5,203 bases of DNA from Solobacterium sp. (GTDB lineage: Bacteria > Bacillota_I > Bacilli_A > Erysipelotrichales > Erysipelotrichaceae), in contig JAEEYJ010000036.1 in assembly GCA_016291725.1 (NCBI GenBank), positions 1 to 5,203 of the forward strand, given 5' to 3'. The notes beneath the pieces were generated by a model. The model made no database searches, was not told the DNA's origin, and worked only from the letters and a program-made list of their open reading frames with translations. This document shows, one piece after another, positions 1 to 5,203 of this stretch; position 1 is the stretch's first letter, and the number at the start of each line of letters is the position of its first letter. Both the position numbers and the translations under genes were made by a program.

Positions 1-26
1 ATATGTTTCTTCTTTCCTTTAGCCAT
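1..26 (-). CDS. 5' end of an unidentified gene (partial, runs off left edge)
   Basis: An ATG at 26-24 opens a frame reading M-A-K-G-K-K-K-H before the window ends. It sits 13 nt after the radC stop codon, and the gap GGCGGGAAGTATA holds a purine-rich GGGAAG that could serve as a ribosome binding site, though it is weak. Position, strand and spacing suggest the next gene of the same operon. The visible start is lysine-rich, as in many nucleic-acid-binding or cytoplasmic-tailed membrane proteins, but eight residues do not support a function. It could also be a chance ATG in an intergenic region. Confidence 0.45.
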
Positions 27-39
27 TATACTTCCCGCC

Positions 40-753
40 TCAGGTTTTATTCCGGACACGATAATCAATGTCTCCGTGCTGTATCATACTGTAGGTGCTG
101 TCATTGGCAACAATGATATGATCCAGCAGCAGGATTCCGACGCCGTTCAGCAGTCGTTGCAGCTGGAGTGTGGAGGAGATGTCCTCCGGTGACGGCGCGC
201 AGGTTCCTCCCGGATGGTTATGGCACAACAGTACACTGTGGGCATTGTAGTTCAGTGCCGTTTCCATAACCATACGCGGATATGCCGATACTTCACTCAG
301 GGATCCGTCCGAGATCTTCCGGCGGCCCAGCACAGCACACCGGGCGTTCAATGAAATCACATAGAACCGTTCTGTCCGGTGTCCCGCCAGAATGGACAGA
401 CAATATTTTTCCGCCTCCCGGCTGTTGCCGATCCGGTCCGGTACAGCCATGGCGCACCGGTTCCAGACACGTGTCAGCGGAACTACCATTGAAATCAGCG
501 TGGCAGCTTTTTCACCCACTCCCGGAACATTCATCAGCATTTCCGGCCTTGCTTCCAGAACACCCTTCAGACTGCCGAATTCATTCAGCAGTGCATGGGC
601 GACAGGATTCATATCACTTCTGGTGTTGGCATAGAACAGCAGCAATTCCAGAATCTGATGATCTTCAAAGTGTTCAAAACCGTTCTCGTGGATAAATCTC
701 TGCCGCAGCTTTTCCCGGTGCCCGAGGTGAGGATTCTCTTTGGTTTCTGCCAT
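40..753 (-). CDS. radC: RadC family protein (UPF0758, JAMM/MPN+ domain)
   Basis: A 237-residue protein of normal RadC length. The N-terminal part carries a helix-hairpin-helix-like stretch near residues 72-87 (N-V-P-G-V-G-E-K-A), followed by the JAMM metalloprotease-like domain. Its metal site looks complete: Glu128, the H-N-H-P motif at 178-181, then S188-P-E-D191, matching HxHx7SxxD. The C-terminal L-L-D-H-I-I-V segment near 208-215 is also typical. The family was once linked to DNA repair, but that role is doubtful. The fold predicts a metal-dependent hydrolase, possibly acting on peptides, of unknown substrate; the protein is probably cytosolic. The ATG start is supported by AGGAG at 767-763, 9 nt upstream. 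It begins 30 nt after the dehydrogenase stop and is probably co-transcribed with it. RadC paralogues are frequent on mobile elements, but nothing mobile is visible here. Family assignment is firm; the biological role is not. Confidence 0.95.
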   Translation of the reverse strand: MAETKENPHLGHREKLRQRFIHENGFEHFEDHQILELLLFYANTRSDMNPVAHALLNEFGSLKGVLEARPEMLMNVPGVGEKAATLISMVVPLTRVWNRCAMAVPDRIGNSREAEKYCLSILAGHRTERFYVISLNARCAVLGRRKISDGSLSEVSAYPRMVMETALNYNAHSVLLCHNHPGGTCAPSPEDISSTLQLQRLLNGVGILLLDHIIVANDSTYSMIQHGDIDYRVRNKT

Positions 754-783
754 GGTGCCGTTCTCCTCTCCTGTTTGTTCTGA

Positions 784-1923
784 TCACTTGCAGTAGTATT
801 CCCAGATATCGATACAAGCCTGTTTCTCCGCGGCACACAGCGGCGTAAAAGCGCGACGGTACACGTTCCGGATGTCATCTGCCGTCATGCCTGTCGGATG
901 ATTTCCCAGCCGGTCCGGATCCACCGCGAGGGTCATCCGGTTCAGCATCTCCTCCTCCGGCATCTCCGGAATCTTCATCTCCAGGTCATACATGATTCCC
1001 CTCAGGAGCTTCGGTACCATCTGCGGATCGCTCAGACGCATCTTCATCGCCAGATCAGACAACAGCTCCGTCATGTTTTCCGTATCCTGCATCTTCTCCC
1101 ACAGAACAGGAAGCGTTACCATACATGCATGTCCATGTGCCAGGCCCATCTGCTTTGTCAGCTGGTAGCTCATTGCATGCGCTGCTGTAGTCCGGGTGAT
1201 CTGGATCGCCTTACCGCTCTGAAAACTGGCATCCAGCATTTCCTCCGCCGCATGCGGATCTCCTGCCAGATAAGCTTTCAGATTATCCAGTACTCCAAGC
1301 ACCGCCAGGTATGCATGCACCCTGCTTTCCTCTGTCGCGCTTCTGCTCCACCAGCTTTCGATCCCCTGGCTCAGCGCGTCAAGCGCGGCGGATTTTTTAT
1401 GATAATCAGGCAATGTATCCAGCAAGTCTGCATCCAGGATCACGCCATCCGGCCGGAGAGCCGGATGACTCAGGGAAGCTTTTCTGTCCCCAAGATAAAC
1501 CACTGCGTTCTGCGTAGCTTCTGCTCCGGTTCCGGCTGTTCCCGGGATTGCCAGATGCGGCGTATCCACGGGTTCATGATAATGTCCGGCTATGGCATCC
1601 TCCATGCTTCCGGAATGCAGGATCGCTTTGACCGCCTTGGCAGTATCCATTGCTGATCCTCCGCCAATGGAGATGATCCCGTTGCAAAGTCCTTTTCGGA
1701 ACATTTCAACAGCAGGCAGTGCGTCCTGCAGTTCCGGATTTGGATGGTATTCACTGAACACAGGGGCAGTCAGCAGCATCGGGTTCTTTTTCAGCAGCAA
1801 TCCGGTCAGATGACCGGAGCCGACGATCAGGGGCCTCGTAATTCCAAACTTTTCCGCCATTTCAGGCACTTTCGTAATGCTTCCTCTTCCCCGCCTGACA
1901 ATCTGATAACTGTTCAATATCAT
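784..1923 (-). CDS. Iron-containing alcohol dehydrogenase, phosphonoacetaldehyde reductase-like
   Basis: A 379-residue group III (iron-type) alcohol dehydrogenase, of usual family length. Visible are the nucleotide-binding G-G-G-S-x-x-D at 87-93, the G-T-A-G-T-G-A-E segment at 128-135, and the metal site with D182, H249 and H263. The second usual His ligand, four residues after the Asp, is Gln186 here (D-A-L-S-Q-G-I-E-S). The run Y-H-P-N-P near 59-63, the S-H-P-A-L-R-P-D segment at 152-159, E-S-W-W-S at 189-193, and H-A-M-S-Y with G-H-A at 249-266 resemble the subgroup annotated as phosphonoacetaldehyde reductase, which makes 2-hydroxyethylphosphonate. That subgroup call is from memory of family patterns. 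No phosphonate gene is in the window, so the substrate could be another aldehyde, and the NAD(P)H preference is unknown. It starts 5 nt after the mnmE stop. The ATG lies only 1 nt from AAGGAG; a TTG at 1917-1915 is better spaced and would give 377 residues. Confidence 0.9.
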   Translation of the reverse strand: MILNSYQIVRRGRGSITKVPEMAEKFGITRPLIVGSGHLTGLLLKKNPMLLTAPVFSEYHPNPELQDALPAVEMFRKGLCNGIISIGGGSAMDTAKAVKAILHSGSMEDAIAGHYHEPVDTPHLAIPGTAGTGAEATQNAVVYLGDRKASLSHPALRPDGVILDADLLDTLPDYHKKSAALDALSQGIESWWSRSATEESRVHAYLAVLGVLDNLKAYLAGDPHAAEEMLDASFQSGKAIQITRTTAAHAMSYQLTKQMGLAHGHACMVTLPVLWEKMQDTENMTELLSDLAMKMRLSDPQMVPKLLRGIMYDLEMKIPEMPEEEMLNRMTLAVDPDRLGNHPTGMTADDIRNVYRRAFTPLCAAEKQACIDIWEYYCK

Positions 1924-1924
1924 T

Positions 1925-1930
1925 CTCCTT
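1925..1930 (-). promoter_or_regulatory. Ribosome binding site that questions the dehydrogenase start
   Basis: A strong AAGGAG reads 1930-1925 and overlaps the mnmE stop codon TAA (1931-1929). Only one base separates it from the ATG at 1923-1921, which is too close for normal initiation. The TTG at 1917-1915, two codons later in the same frame, lies 7 nt away, the normal distance. The overlap with the mnmE stop also suggests translational coupling between the two genes. Confidence 0.65.
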
Positions 1931-3281
1931 ACTTTCCAACACAGAACTCTGAGAACACACTGTCCAGCAGTTTCTCATCCGCCCGGTCACCGGTAATCTC
2001 GCTCAGCGCATTCTGCGCTGCCTGCAGATCCGTTGCAGCCATGTCCGGAGTATACAGTTCAAGGGTCTCCAGCGCATCCTCCAGATGCTCAACGGCCCGT
2101 TTTACCGCGTCCAGATGCCGCGGCTGGGTAATCGCCAGCTGGTCCCCGATCTCTGCACACCTGCGCAGATGGTCCCGGACGGGCTTCAGACTGGTGTTAT
2201 CCAGCGCAGATACTGTCATGCACCGGATCTCAGGCCGCAGGTTCCTGACTTCTTTCTCCGTCGTTTTCTGGAGAAGGTCGGATTTATTGATGATCACCGC
2301 GTCCCCCGGATTCAGTTGTCCGATCCAGTTTTGTTCCTCCGTGGTCATTTCCCGGCTTCCGTCCAGGACCAGCATTGCAATATCCGCATTCTGTCGTGCC
2401 CGCTCAGACCGTTCCACGCCGATTCGTTCAATAGGATCCTCTGTGTCCCGCATTCCGGCAGTATCTGTCAGATGGATGCGGATCCCGTCCAGTGTCATCT
2501 CACCTTCCACGGTATCTCTTGTTGTTCCGGGAATATCAGTTACAATCGCCTTCTCCTGCCCGATCAGTGCGTTCAGCAAACTGCTTTTGCCGGCATTCGG
2601 AACACCAAAAAGTGTTACCTGCATTCCGTCATATATAAGATGGGAACTCCGCTCATCCACAGCGTTTTGGAGCATTCCTGTCAGATGTTCCAATCCTTCG
2701 CGCAGGGTACCTGCGCCTTCCTCGTCACTGATCTCTTCAGGGTAATCGATGCAGGCAGCCAGTCCGGCCTGGAGAAGGTAAAGATCGTCAGAAGCTTTAC
2801 GGACAAAGTCTGCAGTGCCCCCTGTCATCTGGCGGACTGCAGCGCGCCGTTCCTGTTCTCCGCGGGCCTGTATAAGGCTCATGACCGCTTCCGCCCGGCT
2901 GAGATCGATTCGACCGTTCAGGAATGCGCGGCGCGTAAACTCTCCTGCTTCCGCCATCCGTGCGCCGCATTTCATAACCAGTTCCAGGATGCCCTGCAGC
3001 ACCCGCGTTCCGCCATGGCTTTGGATCTCTGCAACGTCTTCCCTTGTATAGCTTTTCGGCGAACGCATGATCACAGCCATGCATTCATCAAGGATTTCTG
3101 CTCCGTCCATGATCCATCCGTACATCAGAAAGTGGCTTTTCCATCCGTCCGCTTCCTTCAGCCCGGCCGGCCGGAAGATCATTTTCAGGATCTTTTCGGC
3201 TTCCGGCCCGCTGATCCGTACGATTCCGATTCCGCCTTGTCCCGGTGCAGTCGCGATTGCCGCTATCGTATCTTCTTTCAT
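1929..3281 (-). CDS. mnmE: tRNA uridine-5-carboxymethylaminomethyl modification GTPase MnmE
   Basis: MnmE (TrmE) works with MnmG to install the cmnm5 group on the wobble uridine U34 of certain tRNAs, using methylene-THF, FAD and GTP. The 450-residue protein has normal length. In order it shows the N-terminal tetrahydrofolate-binding domain (I-A-A-I-A-T-A-P-G near 5-14; F-T-R-R-A-F-L-N-G-R near 115-124), a helical domain, and the inserted G domain: P-loop G-V-P-N-A-G-K-S-S at 226-234 including the potassium-binding Asn229, G-T-T-R-D at 252-256, D-T-A-G at 273-276, the catalytic-type Glu285 (I-E-R), and N-K-S-D at 332-335. It ends in F-C-V-G-K with the conserved Cys447. All key residues are intact. 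I chose the ATG at 3281 because the family starts with a short leader before D-T-I-A-A; a TTG at 3293 would add four residues. The AGAAGGG before the ATG is only 2 nt away, so the start is slightly uncertain. It follows rpe by 28 nt, and no mnmG is nearby. Confidence 0.98.
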   Translation of the reverse strand: MKEDTIAAIATAPGQGGIGIVRISGPEAEKILKMIFRPAGLKEADGWKSHFLMYGWIMDGAEILDECMAVIMRSPKSYTREDVAEIQSHGGTRVLQGILELVMKCGARMAEAGEFTRRAFLNGRIDLSRAEAVMSLIQARGEQERRAAVRQMTGGTADFVRKASDDLYLLQAGLAACIDYPEEISDEEGAGTLREGLEHLTGMLQNAVDERSSHLIYDGMQVTLFGVPNAGKSSLLNALIGQEKAIVTDIPGTTRDTVEGEMTLDGIRIHLTDTAGMRDTEDPIERIGVERSERARQNADIAMLVLDGSREMTTEEQNWIGQLNPGDAVIINKSDLLQKTTEKEVRNLRPEIRCMTVSALDNTSLKPVRDHLRRCAEIGDQLAITQPRHLDAVKRAVEHLEDALETLELYTPDMAATDLQAAQNALSEITGDRADEKLLDSVFSEFCVGK

Positions 3282-3309
3282 AGCCCTTCTCAAATGATCC
3301 GTCCGCTTT

Positions 3310-3945
3310 TTACTTCATCTGATGCATTCTGCTGATCGCTGCCTTCATATCCTCTTCTCTGAAGAGTGCTGTGCCCATCACTGCCACAGTCAGCCCGTTT
3401 TCTGTCAGCATCTGCAGGTTATCTTCACGGATTCCGCCATCTGCCTCGATCTCTCCGTCATATCCGATATCCCGAATCTCGCGGATTTTCCGGACCACCC
3501 TTTCGTCCAGTTTCTGACCTCCGAATCCCGGTTCAACTGTCATAGCAAGGATCAGATCTGCGTCTTCCAGATACAGTTTCGCATCGTCTGCCGATGTTCC
3601 GGGTTTCAGCGCCACCCCCGCCGTTGCTCCACCCTGATGGATTCTTCTCAGAAGGCTCCTCACATTTCCGGTTTCTGTGTGAATCGTCACGTTGGATGCC
3701 CCGGCTTCCAGAAATGCATCCAGCAGGGTCCCGGGATTCTCCATCATCAGATGTACGTCAATCGGCACAGCACAGATTTCTTTCAGCCGTCGTACCGTAT
3801 CCGGAGAATATGCGAGATTCGGTACGAAATGAGCATCCATCACATCTACGTGGATCCAGTCGCATCCTGCGTCCACAGCGCGCCGCACATCCCTTTCAAG
3901 ATTAAGCGGATCAGCTGCCAGTATGCTCGGTGCAATCTTAACCAT
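3310..3945 (-). CDS. rpe: Ribulose-phosphate 3-epimerase
   Basis: Rpe interconverts D-ribulose 5-phosphate and D-xylulose 5-phosphate in the cytosolic pentose phosphate pathway. The 211-residue TIM-barrel protein opens with the diagnostic I-A-P-S-I-L-A-A-D (4-12, Ser7). The metal and catalytic set is complete: His32 and Asp34 in H-V-D-V-M-D, His65 in H-L-M, and Asp169 in A-D-G-G. The phosphate-binding parts are P-G-F-G-G-Q (139-144), the D-G-G loop and G-T-A-L-F (191-195). Several normally conserved positions differ mildly: M-D-A-H-F instead of M-D-G-H-F, L-A-Y-S-P where a G-P is usual, and V-M-G-T for V-A-G-S. The same frame stays open upstream to 4209, but that part lies inside rsgA. The ATG at 3945 matches the family start and has GGAGGG 6 nt upstream. 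The start overlaps the end of rsgA by 8 nt, as expected for coupled translation. A thiN gene, the usual next neighbour in Firmicutes, is absent. Confidence 0.98.
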   Translation of the reverse strand: MVKIAPSILAADPLNLERDVRRAVDAGCDWIHVDVMDAHFVPNLAYSPDTVRRLKEICAVPIDVHLMMENPGTLLDAFLEAGASNVTIHTETGNVRSLLRRIHQGGATAGVALKPGTSADDAKLYLEDADLILAMTVEPGFGGQKLDERVVRKIREIRDIGYDGEIEADGGIREDNLQMLTENGLTVAVMGTALFREEDMKAAISRMHQMK

Positions 3946-4837
3946 AGCGTTCCCTCCATTCCTCCCGTATTTCCTGCAGCAGCAGCCTGTATCTCCGCAG
4001 TCTTTCGGGATGGATCTTACCCTGTTCTGCGGCTGCCTGTACCGCGCATCCGGGTTCCTTGTCATGCAGGCACTCCCGGAATCTGCATTTCCCCTCGTAT
4101 TCGCGGAATTCCGGGTAACGTTCACGCAGTTTCTCGGGTTCCAGCTGCTTTTCTGGTTCCAGCAGGTTGAATCCGGCAGTATCCATGACCCGAAGTCCGT
4201 CTTTTTCAATGAGCTCGGATTGCCGTGTGGTGTTCCTGCCTCTCGAGATTTTCCTGCTGATGTCTCCTGTCTCCAGATCCAGTCCGAGCAGTGCGTTCAG
4301 CAGCGTGCTTTTCCCTGCCCCGCTCTGTCCGGTGAGGCAGCACAGTGCACCTTTCATGGCATTCCTCAGGGCGTCGAGGCCTTCGCCTGTCTTCCCGCTC
4401 ACCGTATAGACAGGAATCCCGGCAGCTTCATATTCATCAGACAGCATCGGTGCCAGACTCCTGTCCAGATCCGCCTTGTTTGCTGCAATGAGGATATCCA
4501 TATCCTGGGCCGCTGCCCGGCTGATCAGCCGGTCTGTCAACAGCAGATCCGCTTCCGGTACCGGTGCCACGACGATGACAAGTCGTGTTACGTTTGCCAC
4601 AGGCGGCCGCAGGCATACAGTTCTGCGTGGAAGAATCTCTTCGATCCATCCATGTTCCTCGCCTTCCCCAGGTGAGAACAGTACTTCGTCTCCGGTCAGC
4701 GGACTGATTCCCTGCCGCCGGAATTTCTTTTTGCACCGCAGGACATAGCAGTTGCCGTCGGGAGCCTTTGCCGTATAATAGCTTCCGATTCCGCGAATCA
4801 GCACGCCGCGGAGAAAGGCTGTCTTTTCGTTTTCCAC
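3938..4837 (-). CDS. rsgA: Ribosome small subunit-dependent GTPase RsgA (CpgA/YloQ/YjeQ)
   Basis: RsgA is a circularly permuted GTPase that acts late in 30S ribosomal subunit maturation. The 299-residue protein has the expected order: an N-terminal OB fold (about 9-72), then G4 N-K-A-D at 120-123, the S-G-K segment at 147-149, G1 G-Q-S-G-A-G-K-S-T at 170-178, G2 G-R-N-T-T at 200-204, G3 D-T-A-G-F at 219-223, and a C-terminal zinc knuckle with Cys251, Cys256, His258 and Cys264. Two switch positions are unusual: the family His of G-x-H-T-T is Asn202, and the usual Pro of D-T-P-G is Ala221. The start is a GTG at 4837-4835, with AAAGG 5 nt upstream and a stronger AAGGAG 13 nt upstream that overlaps the kinase stop. 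It follows the kinase gene by 17 nt. In Bacillus subtilis the homologue CpgA is reported as a PrkC substrate, which fits this neighbourhood. Confidence 0.97.
   Translation of the reverse strand: MENEKTAFLRGVLIRGIGSYYTAKAPDGNCYVLRCKKKFRRQGISPLTGDEVLFSPGEGEEHGWIEEILPRRTVCLRPPVANVTRLVIVVAPVPEADLLLTDRLISRAAAQDMDILIAANKADLDRSLAPMLSDEYEAAGIPVYTVSGKTGEGLDALRNAMKGALCCLTGQSGAGKSTLLNALLGLDLETGDISRKISRGRNTTRQSELIEKDGLRVMDTAGFNLLEPEKQLEPEKLRERYPEFREYEGKCRFRECLHDKEPGCAVQAAAEQGKIHPERLRRYRLLLQEIREEWRERYG
3952..3966 (-). promoter_or_regulatory. Tandem ribosome binding sites for rpe inside rsgA
   Basis: Two strong Shine-Dalgarno-like sequences, GGGAGG (3966-3961) and GGAGGG (3957-3952), lie in the last codons of rsgA. 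The nearer is 6 nt from the rpe ATG at 3945. They fix the rpe start despite the longer open frame upstream, and should let rpe recruit ribosomes on its own as well as by coupling to rsgA. Confidence 0.75.
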
Positions 4838-4842
4838 TGTAA

Positions 4843-4856
4843 CCTTTCTGCTCCTT
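4843..4856 (-). promoter_or_regulatory. Ribosome binding region for the rsgA GTG start
   Basis: The 17-nt gap between the kinase stop and rsgA contains AAGGAG (4856-4851, overlapping the TAA stop) and AAAGG (4847-4843). The first is 13 nt from the GTG, which is long; the second is 5 nt away and better placed but weaker. No ATG in the rsgA frame lies near, so the GTG is the best start. Confidence 0.55.
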
Positions 4857-5203
4857 ATTCCACACTCAGCGTTTTCTGCTCGATCTGTGATTCTCCTGCA
4901 TACACTGTATAGGTATACTTCCGGTTGTCCGGAATATCGATGGTTTCCTCGATCATCCGGGAATCTCCCGGTTCCAGCGTATAGCTTCTGTTTTCGATGA
5001 TCGTATTGGAACCTTCTGCCTGGATGCTGATACGGACCTTCACCTGCTGGTCGCTTACAGGGATCATAACACGCAAAACAGCAGTTTTCCCGGCGTCCTG
5101 ATATCTGTAGATCGTCAGCTGCACTGACGTGTCCTCCGCCACAAGATTCCCGGCTTCCGGCATCGTTGAAGCAACCAGACCGTGCTGTTTCTCATTTTCC
5201 GTC
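4855..5203 (-). CDS. prkC: C-terminal end of a PASTA-domain Ser/Thr protein kinase (partial)
   Basis: The last 115 residues of a protein whose start lies beyond the right edge; the first complete codon is at 5202-5200. Fragment residues 8-31 match the second half of a PASTA repeat, with the M-P-E-A-G-x-L-V pattern followed by a short gap and the strand V-Q-L-T-I. PASTA repeats form the extracellular part of PrkC/Stk1-type membrane kinases that sense peptidoglycan fragments and lipid II. After the repeat come about 80 residues with alternating hydrophobic positions and no obvious membrane segment, which suggests a beta-rich domain at the outer end. It is directly followed by rsgA, the standard neighbour of prkC in Firmicutes, which supports the call. 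The kinase domain, membrane helix and number of PASTA repeats cannot be seen. A penicillin-binding protein also can carry PASTA repeats, but the neighbour argues against that. Confidence 0.8.
   Translation of the reverse strand, partial: TENEKQHGLVASTMPEAGNLVAEDTSVQLTIYRYQDAGKTAVLRVMIPVSDQQVKVRISIQAEGSNTIIENRSYTLEPGDSRMIEETIDIPDNRKYTYTVYAGESQIEQKTLSVE

Noticed and set aside
754..783. Possible terminator or internal promoter between the dehydrogenase gene and radC
   Set aside because: The 30-nt gap shows no stem-loop with a T run and no clear -35/-10 pair, only the radC ribosome binding site.
1744..2745. A 333-codon plus-strand open frame, very rich in Ser and Arg
   Set aside because: Low-complexity product with no motif, opposite to clear dehydrogenase and mnmE coding sequence.
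3282..3309. Possible terminator between rpe and mnmE
   Set aside because: There is a short A run after the rpe stop on the minus strand but no stem-loop, so transcription probably continues into mnmE.
2085..3335. A 416-codon open frame on the plus strand, antisense to mnmE and the end of rpe
   Set aside because: It is the mirror of highly conserved coding sequence, its translation is rich in Cys, His, Phe and Ser with no recognisable domain, and no good ribosome binding site was seen. It is a codon-usage shadow.
3322..4170. A 282-codon plus-strand open frame antisense to rpe and rsgA
   Set aside because: Its composition is typical of antisense noise, and both strands cannot easily be coding where rpe and rsgA motifs are fully conserved.
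3946..4209. An 88-residue N-terminal extension of Rpe in the same open frame
   Set aside because: It lies within rsgA in another frame, does not look like protein of any known family, and the internal ATG at 3945 has strong ribosome binding sites and matches the family start.
4437..4865. A 142-codon minus-strand frame overlapping the first half of rsgA
   Set aside because: Rsga motifs are in the other frame; this product is Arg/Gly/Ser-rich without any domain.

Overview
The window comes from a bacterial chromosome, most likely of a Bacillota (Firmicutes) lineage such as Clostridia or Erysipelotrichia. The reasons are the stk/prkC-rsgA-rpe gene order typical of that phylum, a kinase tail of PASTA type, strong AGGAGG-like ribosome binding sites, and GTG or TTG as possible start codons. 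Base composition is about half G+C by eye, so this is not a very AT-rich member. I cannot name a genus from the sequence alone.

Every gene lies on the minus strand, so the reading order runs from right to left. In transcription order the genes are: the C-terminal end of a PASTA-domain Ser/Thr protein kinase (right edge to 4855), rsgA (4837-3938), rpe (3945-3310, overlapping rsgA by 8 nt), mnmE (3281-1929), an iron-type alcohol dehydrogenase of the phosphonoacetaldehyde-reductase-like subgroup (1923-784), radC (753-40), and the first codons of another gene running off the left edge (26-1). Gaps are 5 to 30 nt. No terminator hairpin or convincing promoter is visible between genes, so the window looks like the inside of one long operon whose promoter lies beyond the right edge. 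There is no gene-free stretch over 300 bases, and I saw no RNA gene, mobile element, CRISPR array or notable repeat.

Functionally, the right half is a growth and translation module. The kinase senses cell-wall state, RsgA is a 30S-subunit assembly GTPase, Rpe belongs to the pentose phosphate pathway, and MnmE is a GTPase that modifies the tRNA wobble uridine. The left half adds a metal-dependent dehydrogenase and a RadC/JAMM protein, with no obvious pathway link to the rest. Two arrangements stand out: the usual thiN gene after rpe is missing, and mnmE is not next to mnmG/rsmG.

I found no clearly undescribed system. The most useful leads are unusual switch-region residues in RsgA, the dehydrogenase with a Gln at a normally His metal-ligand position, and its possible TTG start.
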